A stretch of 64,000 nucleotides of DNA from Hyalella azteca (taxonomy: Eukaryota; Arthropoda; Malacostraca; Amphipoda; Hyalellidae), in the NCBI RefSeq assembly GCF_000764305.2, contig NW_025931635.1, forward strand, positions 310,001 through 374,000. Direction: 5' to 3'. Both the position numbers and the translations under genes were made by a program. The notes below the pieces were generated by a model. That model saw nothing but the letters and a program-made list of their open reading frames with translations, was not told where the DNA came from and made no database searches. Positions 24,925-35,413 of the stretch are shown here, piece after piece (position 1 is the first letter of the stretch; each line of letters begins with the position of its first letter).

Positions 24925-27496
24925 ATGTTTCCTAGATTAGCATTAGCATTATTTTACAATATTCCTTCAAGAAATTCTGTTACAGTATTAGGTCATACTG
25001 CTAGGTTGAAGCTCAAAAGCTCCACTTGTAATTTTTGTGCTCCCAAGATAAGACATTATTCAAAATTTCCAAGTGAAGATCAGGTGACGGGAAAGGATCC
25101 AGCTAAAAAAACTCTTGATGTCAGTGACTTCATGAAGTATACCCATCCACTGAGCCAGAAAGATGCTTCTGGTAACTATGTTGGATCAGCAGGAAAGAGT
25201 GAAACTGCTGACACATCCCGCAAGCCATCGGCAGATGTGAGCATAAAAAAGAAATTCTTCAATTTTGATGCTGTCCAGGATGCTAGTCCTACTGGTAAGA
25301 AATGTTTTTCAATAATTTGTGCATCTAGTTGTAGTACTCTTGTACCTGTTAATATCATTAATGTAATATTCAACACCGGTTGCATGTATGCAATGTCTTT
25401 ATTCTCAAAGCCTTCATGATTCCCATCTTGTGGCATTACATGATGTTATATATATATTTGTGTTTTTTTTATTAATTAGTCAACATTCTTTATCTTTATA
25501 GCCATGAGCTACAAGATGAGGGACATTTTTTATTAAATGATTGTTTCATCATTATTTGTGATTTCTTGTATCAAGTTCCTGCACTTGTAAGAGAATTGAA
25601 TAACTGTGCAGAAGCATGGAAGCAGTTGAGCAGCATGGGCTATGAGGAGTTTGATGCTAGTGGCTCGCGCATCATCTACGACGTGACTGAAGAGATGCTT
25701 GGCATTTCTGATGGCAAACCACTGCAAAGTGCTCCTTTGGAAGCTCCTTCACCATCCCCTGAAGATTTGAAGCTATCTAAAATTAACCTTAAAAGTCAGT
25801 TTGGATGATCCTTATGAAATCTTGAAAAACTTTGTGCTTTTTCATGATACATGTGTCAATAATGTAGGAGCAGCGTTAACCTGTATGCACAGCTACCAGA
25901 TTGTATATATATCAGTATGAACAAATTTGTTTCTTCATGAGCAATGAGCCTATTAGTTTTATTTACTTTAGTTTGTGTCTATGCTTCTATGGCTTCTCAA
26001 TTTATATAGACCAATACTATTTTCTTTTAATACAGGAGGCAAGAAAGGTGTGTTTGATCTGCAGGATTTGGTGGAGGTGCTTAATTTAGAAAATGCCAAG
26101 GACCTCGTGGCAATTAAGGTGACAATTTTATTAGATACTTGCAGCTCAAAAAATCTTATTATAATTATTGAATTTTTGGGTAGTGAGTAATTTTCATTTT
26201 CCTTTAATTATAGCTAGCTCATTCAATTGAACTTTTTTCTTAACTTCTCCTACTCTCATTTGTTGAAGATTCCTGCGGAGATGCATTTTGTTGACCACAT
26301 GGTAATTGTCACTGCCAAGTCACAGCGACACTTGAGCGCTATTGCTAACGTGGTGCGTAAAGTCTACAACCTCAAGAAGCATCAGAAAAAGGACCCTGCG
26401 CTCATACTTGAGGGCAGGGACACTCCCTGGGTTGCCATGGATCTTGGTGAGCTGGATTGACTTGCCTCGTTTAGGTTAATCTATCAAACCTACTAGATAA
26501 TGTAAATGAAATTTGCACATGTTGTAATTCAAAATCAGTGTCATTGAATGGAAGATTCTAATTCTTTCAGACCCAGATCTGTTTTTCAATGAAAGTCATT
26601 TGCCACTTCACCCAAAATGTTCACCATGCTTTTCATTATTTTCTACCGTAACAATTACAAAACTACTCAATACTTGCTGCAGTCTAAAGAATTATTACGA
26701 ATCGTATTTCATTGGTTGCTAAGCATTAATTCCTTTTGCAGGCAACATCGCACTTCACGTGATGTCTCCTTCTGAGAGGAAGAGGATGGACATGGAGATG
26801 CTGTGGTTGTGTGGACCCGAGCACGATGTTATGGTCGGTATTTAACATTTAGTTTTTCTGCAGTATCATTGCTCATTAATGTTTTCCTTATTGATATCTT
26901 AGAATATTTTGCTAAACTATTTAACTTGACATTTTGACGGTAACCATGAACCATGAGAAGGGTTTATCCTTTAAATGTTATCCTAATTTCCTAGTGGACG
27001 TTGAATGATAACATTTTGATGTCACTCAACTCCATATGAAGCTGCTAAGTTGTTACCAAATAATTCGCTGTGTAAATGGTTCATCTGTCCGCAATACTTA
27101 TTGTTCAATTAAATTGTTCGATTAACTGTTACCTTGACCATGAATACAAGTTTCCAATTCAACACTTAAACGGGTTTAAAATACTTCATCCAGAAAGACG
27201 TTTGATAGAAAGCTTTGTTTGTGCAGATGCAGCATCAAGACAGCGCTAAGGAGGACGATTTGTTTTCACTGGTTGACCCCGTTGAAGAGCCCGTGATCGA
27301 GGCGCAGCCCTACGACATCACAAAGCTTTATGATCATCCCTACCAACCTGTGTGGGCTGACGACACACTGCCAGATCACGACGAGATCAATGACGACAAC
27401 AGGAACACATTCACTGCAACGTCCCTCATGGAGATCGCCTTACGAAAACACAACAAGGAACATGCTAGGAAATTTAGAGGGCGTTTCAGGAAATAA
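24925..27496 (+). CDS. MALSU1: Mitochondrial ribosomal silencing/assembly factor (RsfS/MALSU1), complete, 6 exons
   Basis: Members of the RsfS/Iojap family bind the large ribosomal subunit; animal MALSU1 acts in assembly of the mitochondrial 39S subunit. Exons: 24925-25294, 25576-25794, 26036-26118, 26269-26446, 26742-26833 and 27227-27496, all phase-consistent, 403 residues. The N-terminus is basic and serine-rich, with a typical mitochondrial-presequence look ending near RHYSK. The RsfS domain spans exons 3-5: FDLQDLVEVLNLENAKDLVA, then FVDHMVIVTAKSQRHLSAIA, then EGRDTPWVAMDLGNIALHVM and EMLWLCGPEHDVM. Human MALSU1 has about 234 residues, so this protein has a long N-terminal region and a charged C-terminal extension ending RKFRGRFRK. 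The exon 2 acceptor is an AAG type. An AATAAA overlaps the stop codon. Confidence 0.93.
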
Positions 27497-27597
27497 ACAT
27501 GTATTCATTACATTCACCGTGAGAACATAACATCCAGCCTACAATAACAAACAAATAACAAATGAAGTCAATGGAGCCAGAACATTTGCAGTTGATG

Positions 27598-27638
27598 TTT
27601 TCCTGTTTCTGGATTCTATGAATCCAGAAACAGGAAAA
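27598..27638. repeat. Perfect hairpin, 19-bp arms, 3-nt loop
   Basis: TTTTCCTGTTTCTGGATTC, loop TAT, then the exact reverse complement, about 100 bp downstream of the MALSU1 stop. If transcribed it would form a strong stem-loop in the 3' UTR. Confidence 0.9.
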
Positions 27639-27640
27639 AA

Positions 27641-27770
27641 CGCAATCTTAAATACCTGTTTCTTAAACGCTATCTCAAACTATTGAACGCAATCTTAGAC
27701 CACCGTTTCTTAAACGCTATCTTAAATTGCTGTTTCATAACGCAATCTTAAACTATTACTATTGCTCTGT
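27641..27770. repeat. Degenerate tandem repeat
   Basis: ACGCAATCTTAAA and TTTCTTAAACGCTATCT(C/T)AAA motifs alternate three to four times. Confidence 0.65.
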
Positions 27771-28667
27771 AAATTAATCGGTCATTACTGAAAGTAATGA
27801 CAGTTGGAGTGGATTATCCATTTTATGATCTCATTATTCCTCAACGTTAGATAACATCACGGCTCTAGTACTCTATTGAATATTCAAAACCTTTGTTCCA
27901 TTTAACAAGAGGGCTTTTATAAATGCAGCTAAAACCTTATCACATTCATAACTAAACCAAAAATAGTTATTTTGTGATGAACATAAATCACATTATGTCC
28001 TAAATCTTATAAACCTGTACATGAATGTCTTCACTCGTCTATTACATCAACTTCAATGTATAAATATTTGCGAAAATCCTCGTCGATTGTTCTGCTGTGT
28101 TTTACTTTTCACACATCACGTTTTAGATTAGTTTGTAGTTCTAATGAGCAACTTTTTACACTAGTATTCATTGTCAAGCTTGAATCAGTCCAAGGCACGG
28201 TGATATTCTTGTAGGTCCAATGAATCTTTCTTCAGATTGTAACAATCCAGCGAGTTTTGGCCCACAAACGCAAAATTTATTTCAGTTTTCCTTCTAATGG
28301 AGAGGTCTTTAATATCACACAATTCTGTAAATAAAGCAAATTCGAGCTTTCTTGTCCGAAAATTTATTAATGTTTTTGTGTGTCCATATTTTCCTCCCAT
28401 GGTCTTCAGCGCTGAAATCTTTGGACTTCGAGTGAACATGGAGATTGCTTGATATTTCAAGCATGTCCTAAACTGACGTGACATAAATGCAAGGGTTTCC
28501 AGTCACTAAGTTTCTAGTGAAGATAATGCGTGGACAACACTTGTGTTGGATGTTTCAGTCACCTTGTGATCAAATAATGTTAATACTATATAATACTGCT
28601 ATAAATAAAATGACAGCATTTTGAGAACGGGATGTGCATCCGACATGTCGCAAGGTCACAATTAAGT

Positions 28668-31600
28668 TTATCGTCGGTTTAAAGGCTGGCCAAAAGACGG
28701 GCAGTGCGAGGCGTTGCGCGAGTGCTGCTGCTGCTGCTGGCCAATAGAATCAGGGAATTTCTGAGCGAACGCATCGTTGGGAGAAACTAGTAGAGATCGC
28801 ACAGTTCTGGGAGTCAAGACTTCATGCATGGGAGTGTCGTTAGGCTTTAACCCAGCGACCTGATGTCGGTTTGCTAAGAGGGGCGTGCTGCTCCTGCTGT
28901 GGAGCTGCAGTTGGTCCATAGGGCTTGACAAGCTTCCCCTGCTCAGTTCATCTAAGTCAGGTAACCAAAATACAAAAACTAAATTAATTGTTTACAAACA
29001 TCTATGTAAATCTATTGCATTTCTATCCTATTTAGGTTTTAGTCAACATAAAAGTTACTTAAATTACATGTCTACGAACTTGACTTGATCACGCCAGAGA
29101 CCTGCTTTCTAGTTCAGGGCTGCTGGTTATGAAAGCATTACGCTTTGATTGCAACATGGAAATCAATATAAAAAATTTCCTTGTCGATGCTGGCCGCTAT
29201 TCACGCACAGATTTAAGTACTGATGCAACAAGAGCAATTTGTTATTATAGTGATTATATTGCGTGAATGATAGAAATTATGTTGGGAACAGTAAATATTT
29301 TTGGCGTACCCAAATTCAGACAGCTCATGAGTTTCAGTCGTGAAAATAATATTACTACAATAATACTGGAAATGTTCGGCAACACGGAAAATGCAACACT
29401 TTCTTGTGTGGGACGTGCGTCGGGCAATAGAAAGCAATGCCCAGTCGGAGCGACTTACTGCTGGTTACCTTGGAGATTGTGAGTGAGATCCGTAGGGGCT
29501 GCGATGTCGGCACTCCTCGCTTGGAGGACCTGAGGGACCACGCATTAATCAGCGAGCGAACACACGAGCTCTGCCTTTATAATCCTGCAATACCAGCTGC
29601 CTTCCCAATTTGCCAAATATACTTTCTATATAACCCTCATAATGATCAAAACGTTTTGAGTTAATACTTTCTCTCTGCTACTAACGCGGATATTTTTACG
29701 GAATCTTTCGTAAGCGTAACAAGAGTTATACAGAGGTCGCGAAATATCGGCATGATTATCGGTCCAAGTGTATACTATACTATTGCGTAACTCATTTATT
29801 TTTGGTTGAAATGCTCTACTGTAATCAAACGATACACGTGCATGTTATCATGTCGCTCTCGAATCCATTATAAGTAAACCTATAATTATAATCATGATGG
29901 TGTTAGCTCTAGAGTCTATAGACTAATTCACCCAAAAACCGGGATAATACCGAAGGAAATGTAGCATAGCAAAAAGTTTTGTAGAAGCCTTAATTATTAT
30001 TCACGCTTGTTGGTCCTAATGCGATGGATCCTACTAAAGTATTTGTACTAATATTAATGATGATTACAATTAGAGATGAACGAGAGAAGCTGCTTGATAA
30101 GGACCTCCTGAAATACGAACAGTTCAGAGCAATCGGTCAAGCTTGGGGTCCTGCAAAGAACGTGAATGACATTCAACGTTGTTATAGAATGGGAACTTTT
30201 GAACAACTTTTTTTTTTGATGGATTTAACTCTAGCGTTAAGAAATGCTGAAGCTTAGCCAATGAATATTATGCTAAGCGAAATACATGCATCATGCTAGG
30301 CGAAATAAGCTACAGTATCCTGCTATCGTGGTACCGCTGCTGATGCTGTGAAGAGAATAAGTCATTAAAAGTACAAGAATATCGGCTACAGGCTATGGTG
30401 TTGTTTCTTCAGCTCCAACAATACTAGGTTATGTTATGAAGACCTCGTTCACATGCACCCACCAGTGTCTGAGGAGAAGGGCCGCGGTGGCAGAACGTGT
30501 CCCCGACTCGTTTTGACGAGCGTTAATCTGCCGGGGCTGATGGGGCTCGAATGAGGCGACATCTGAACGAGAACAAGTGTATCGTGTGATTCTATCCGCG
30601 ATAATTCGCAATAGAAGTGAGAATATGAGGTAGTTTTAATTATTCAGAGTAAGCAAATACTAGAATAGACTAAATAGATCACAATGGGCTTAACACGATC
30701 TTCTCCAAATTTCATCATACTTAAATATATCAAACTTACGGCTATCCTTAATCTGCATGTAACTAATCAAATTTACAAACCTCAACCAACTCATCAAACA
30801 CAATGAAATAAACTGCTGCCATCTAGCAATTATACTCATTTCGACCGAGAACAAATAAATGCATTTGTTCCAGCTAGAACCTCTGATAATTTCAATGTTT
30901 TACAGAAACAATTTAGGAGAACTTGATAGCGCTCACCCCCGGCGTGTGGGGCCACGGGCCACGTCGGTACGAGTCGTAGCTCGGCTGGGGCCCCGTAGCA
31001 GGCCTCGCTGTGGCGGCTCTTGGCGTGTGAGGGGCGCCACAGTTGGGGGACGGGAACTGTTGGTGCTGCTGCTGCTGGTGATGCAAGTTGTGTTCCTGTT
31101 GTTGCCGAGTGATCAACTGCTGCTGGTGCAGTTGTTGCTGATGCAGCTGTTGTTGGTGTTGTTCGTGATGATATCGGTCTTGGTGATGATGAATTTGATG
31201 CGTCGGTTGTGAGTGCGGGAGCGGCTGGGACTGTGTATGCAATGCCGGTAGGTTGTTGCAAGGGACATTGACACAATTCCCTTGTAGCTTTTGTTGTTGT
31301 TGTTGCAACATCATTTGTTGTTGCATTTGGTGTTGTTTTTGTTGCATATTTTCTTGCATAGGAGCCATCTAGAGGGAGCATATTAAACGAGTTAGTTATT
31401 ATACACATCCCGGGAGTTAAAAGCGAATAATTCCACAAATTCCAAATAATTTGTCTAACTTATGTAGGATTATTACCTAAAAGATACGAATTGATACGCT
31501 GGTTTTGATGATGTCGAGGTAAACCAAAATAGGAAGTTAAGCCAATGATTAATAGATATCGAGAATGAACAAATGCAAAGAACCATTTTATGTATATACA

Positions 31601-34600
31601 TTTACTGAGAGTTTCAGTCAAAATTGTTTTAAGACACCCATTGGCTTGGCAACACCCATGAAAGGAAATGATAACTCATTTGAAGGGAAATGATAGCTCA
31701 TTTGTAGGGAAATGGTAGCTCATTTGAAGGGTAATTATGTACTGACCTCTCCTGTTCCTGCACTCGACTCATGGCAGCCTTGAGCTTGTTATCCTGCTCC
31801 TGTACTCGGCTTATCGCTGCCTTGAAGTTCTTCTCCTGCTCGTTGTACCGTGACAGCTGCAGTCCCGTCATGGAAAACAAGTGGTGGATATCAGCTTAAT
31901 TAAGAAATAACGTCTTGAACAAAAACATACCGGCAAACTTTATTGCCAATTTTTAAATTTAAAAATCATTTAAAATAATCTTCGTTGCTAGCAAACAAAA
32001 ACTTATGCTTACTGCTTAGGACTGCAATAAGCAGATTTACTAACTACATTTTTCGAATCAATAACACCTTATCGCCAGCAGAAATTAGCTGCAAATGTAA
32101 ATATTAAAGCACCAGAGCCCTTCAATGCAAACTGTTTTCGTCCATTGCTCAACCTATTGTGAACCTGTGCAGAAATTTGGGGAATTGTTAACCAAAAAAG
32201 AATTGTGGACCTATTGCTTCATGATATCGGGAAATGTACAAGATTAATTATAATGTTTCTAGTAAAAAGTTTTTAATAAACGATAATTGTATCCATCGAC
32301 AATGTATTTAACATCACTAGCTTTGCATATGAAAAGAAGAAATTTTTTTGTGAAATGCGTTGAACAAAACCTCTTTGATTTGAGCAATCAACCCATGGCT
32401 GTGTGACGTGAATCTGTTTACTTGATGCGGTTTACCTCAGGGTCACTACCAAATAATATGAGAGTTCGGCAGTTACTGACGGGCACGACTGATGTCGACT
32501 ACAATTTCTTCCGAGAGATTTCCTTTTTCAATACAAAATAAAATATTGTAAACACACCACTGCGTGAGATACTTTCCGGCACAACGCACGCTCACGACGG
32601 TAGCATGCGGCACAACATCTCGTCTTGCCACCAACACTCGGCCTCGTATGCAAGAAACTCAACAAGTGAATATGTGTGGACTGCAGTGAAGGTGGACCCG
32701 CTTTGTGGTGGAGGGATCAGCATGTTGGCGCTGCAGGGAGCAGACTCACCACTTTGCGATGGAAGGAACTCAGTGTAAAGGCGCTGCAGGGAGCAGACTC
32801 ACCACTTTGCGGTGGAAGGAACTGAGTGTCAAGGCGCTGCAGGGAGCAGACTCACCACTTTGCGGTGGAAGGCGACCAGACGCACGCGGTGGCTCTTTTG
32901 GAACTCGAGCAGCTTGAGCGTTTGGCTGTGCTGCCTCTTGAGCAGCTCGCCCGGCTCCAGGAAATACATCTCCGCATCCGGCTTGATCTTCAATAGAAAA
33001 CAACACTATAAATTGGGAAGGAAATCTCCAGGGAACAAGCCATTCTAGGGTAAACATTTAGCGTGGTCTATATACATGAAGTATATACATGATATATATA
33101 CATAAAGACATTTCAGAAATTTATTTTACGATCATATTTCCTTCTTCATTAAAAAAGTGAGGAGTTCATAACAGAAAATAACATTTCTTTAAAAATGTTA
33201 ATATTATATTTTGGGTCAGAATATTGGATAATTTCAAGCAATAAGCACGGTTTGTTGTCTTCAATTCAAAAGTTACACAAATAAAAAGGGAATCCCTGAG
33301 AAAATCTCCGCATCCGGCTTGATCTTCAATAGAAAACAACACTATAAATTGGGAAGGAAATCTCCAGGGAACAAGCCATTTTAGATCAACATGTAACGTA
33401 CTCTATATACATGCAGTATATACATGATATATATTATATATACATGAAGACATATAAGAAATTTATTTTACGAGCATATTTCCTTCTTCATTAAAAAACG
33501 TGAGGAGTTTATAACAGAAAATAACATATTTTTAAAAATGTTAATATTATCTTTCGGGTCAGGATATTGGATAATTTCAAGCAATCAGCACGGTTTGTTG
33601 TCTTCAATTCAAAAGTTACACAAATAAAAAGGGAATCCCTGAGAATTACGAGCAAAGCAACGAGCAGGCAACAAGCCTAGGCGGTGATACTGTTAGCAGC
33701 AATAACATAAGTTCAGCAAGATAAGATAAGATCAACAAGATAAGCTAAGATCAACAAGATAAGATCAGGAAGGACATATACCTTTGACGAGAGCTGAATG
33801 AACTGACATTGTGACGAGCAGAAGAGGCAGTTGGTCTTGGCAGCCTCCCCACCTGTTCACGTAAAGTAACCATTAATTAAATGAAGCTTCAAATGCTCAG
33901 TTAGTTGGGTTGATACAAGATAATATGATAAATATAAGCTACCGTCAATGCCACTAACTTGTCGCCGGCCTTCAAAAGAAACTATTTTGTGAATAAAACT
34001 GAGCCGCAACTTACGAGCGCGATCGAAAATTTTCTGAGTTACAATGTGACAATCGTAATTCTGACCAATATTATAACAAACCCTAATTCTGACAAATATA
34101 ATACGGTTTTTATAGACGGACGGTGACATAAGTTTACTAGCTTTCGAGTGGCGATTTGTGTTTTGTTGGCGGTATGCATTCACATGATTCAGTCAGTCCT
34201 GACGTTTGCCTCTTATATAATGAATGCACGCATTTAATGCGTGCACGGTGCACTATACAGCCCAGACTGTATTAAAAAAATTCCCTTTTGCTTATAAAGA
34301 ACTGGAGTTTTCTGCTATACAAATCATTTGATAAGAAAAGCGCTTTTAGTTTTTACACTAAATCTAGAGACGTGCGTTGCACACTGCACAGCATGTGCAG
34401 TGGTCGCAATTGTACAATTCTACCTACTACAGTACAAGTACAATTCTGGTCACAACGCTAGTTATCACTGATACTCCATAATCTCGACTCCAGAGAGCCT
34501 TGACGTACCTTTTGCCGCGCAAATATCGCAGAATAAGTGGCCGCAGCTGGACAGCATAAATATGCGACCACTCTCATCACCTGGCTGTCGGCAGCAAATG

Positions 34601-34620
34601 TTGCAGTTAATCCAATCCAT
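28668..34620 (-). CDS. RNF212/Zip3-family RING protein (putative meiotic SUMO or ubiquitin E3), 8 exons
   Basis: Family members (RNF212, ZIP3/ZHP-3, fly Vilya/Narya) mark recombination sites in meiosis and promote crossovers. Exons: 34620-34509, 33852-33782, 32987-32856, 31856-31743, 31368-30937, 30562-30463, 29529-29469 and 28938-28668, giving about 430 residues. The N-terminal C3HC4 RING is complete: C6, C9, C26, H28, C31, C34, C46, C49 (CNIC, SSCGHLFCDIC, CLFC). A helical, probable coiled-coil region follows (exons 3-4, with RVQEQDNKLKAAMSRVQEQE). Exon 5 is a very long Gln/His-rich segment, and a Ser/Pro-rich tail ends the protein. The order RING, coiled coil, Ser-rich tail matches the family. 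The exon 4 donor is uncertain: GTCAGT at 31746 is stronger, but GTACAT at 31742 is the one that keeps frame with exon 5. Exon 3 is flanked by duplicated splice sites. Family confidence is good; the exact orthologue is not. Confidence 0.82.
32694..32870. repeat. 53-bp tandem repeat containing a 5' splice site
   Basis: Starts at 32747, 32800 and 32853, plus a partial copy at about 32698. On the minus strand each unit carries ACCGCAAAGTGGTGAGTCTG, which is the end of RNF212-like exon 3 and its donor. Confidence 0.92.
32965..33643. repeat. Tandem duplication, 336-bp offset, including the exon 3 acceptor
   Basis: Copies at about 32965-33300 and 33301-33643, a few percent diverged. Both contain CTCCGCATCCGGCTTGATCT, which on the minus strand is the first codons of exon 3 (IKPDAE) preceded by its acceptor. 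Both end GGGAATCCCTGAG. Confidence 0.93.
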
Positions 34621-35413
34621 CTCGATGACTACGATACATGAATGATCTCAGGGTCGTCGAGGGGATGAATGTAGTCAGTTATACCCCGACTACTCTCCTG
34701 TTCCTACACAACACCAGTGCAGAATAGTGAATTTTTTTACCAGATCCAAATCGAAATTCTTATAGATCACAAAAAATCACTTAAGCGGAAATAATTAGGA
34801 CATGAATGATTATTTCACGAACTGTTTTTGGTTCCGTTTTCGTGAACAAGCGTCTCTCATGCTGTGTGTTGCGACACTGTAGGAACGGGCAACATTTTCT
34901 TCCAAGTAATGTATTTTCCTACACTTGTGTGCTCATATTTCAAAGTTGACTTTACTCCCGCGTGTTATTCGCAATGTAAAATTTTTTTAATAATAAAAGA
35001 TATAAAATAAAGTCCTTCCTTACAATTATCAATTGTTGATTTGATGGGAAAATTCTAAACAGAATGAACTTATATTACAAGAATTGAACAAACGTTTAAT
35101 CCTACTTAGCTACTCCTACTAAAACGTTCACTCCGTTATGATATGTCAGTGCTCGTCTGCAATTATATGTTTCCAAAGATCAAATATATTTAAGAACGAT
35201 CTATGACAAAACTTCATGACTGTGGAAACAAATTTTAATGTGTTATAATCCTATGGAGAGAGTGACGTTTTTATTAAACTTTCTTGAGGGAGTTAGATGG
35301 ATGCGAAACAGTCTGGGAGTAGACAAGTCCAAGACTCAAAGTCTCACAACTTCAGTCGCTCGTAGGCTTGGCAGTGGTAAGGTTGTGTGGTCGGCGCTCT
35401 TATCCCGTAAGCG
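34621..35413. promoter_or_regulatory. Divergent promoter region of the RNF212-like and M13 peptidase genes
   Basis: About 790 bp between two head-to-head start codons (34620 minus, 35414 plus). Both promoters and 5' UTRs should be here unless non-coding first exons intervene. No canonical TATA box or other motif is convincing. Confidence 0.5.

Larger units (their letters stand above)
27497..28667. other. Convergent intergenic region / 3' UTRs of MALSU1 and the RNF212-like gene
   Basis: The two flanking genes converge here. It holds a 19-bp-arm hairpin and a degenerate ACGCAATCTTAAA-type repeat at 27641-27770. A 99-codon open frame on the minus strand (28185-28484) is not recognisable. Confidence 0.55.

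Noticed and set aside
28185..28484. 99-codon minus-strand open frame beyond the RNF212-like stop
   Set aside because: No recognisable family, no splice context; most likely 3' UTR sequence.
30024..30257. 77-codon plus-strand open frame inside the RNF212-like gene
   Set aside because: Lies in an intron of the opposite-strand gene, with no motif or exon context.
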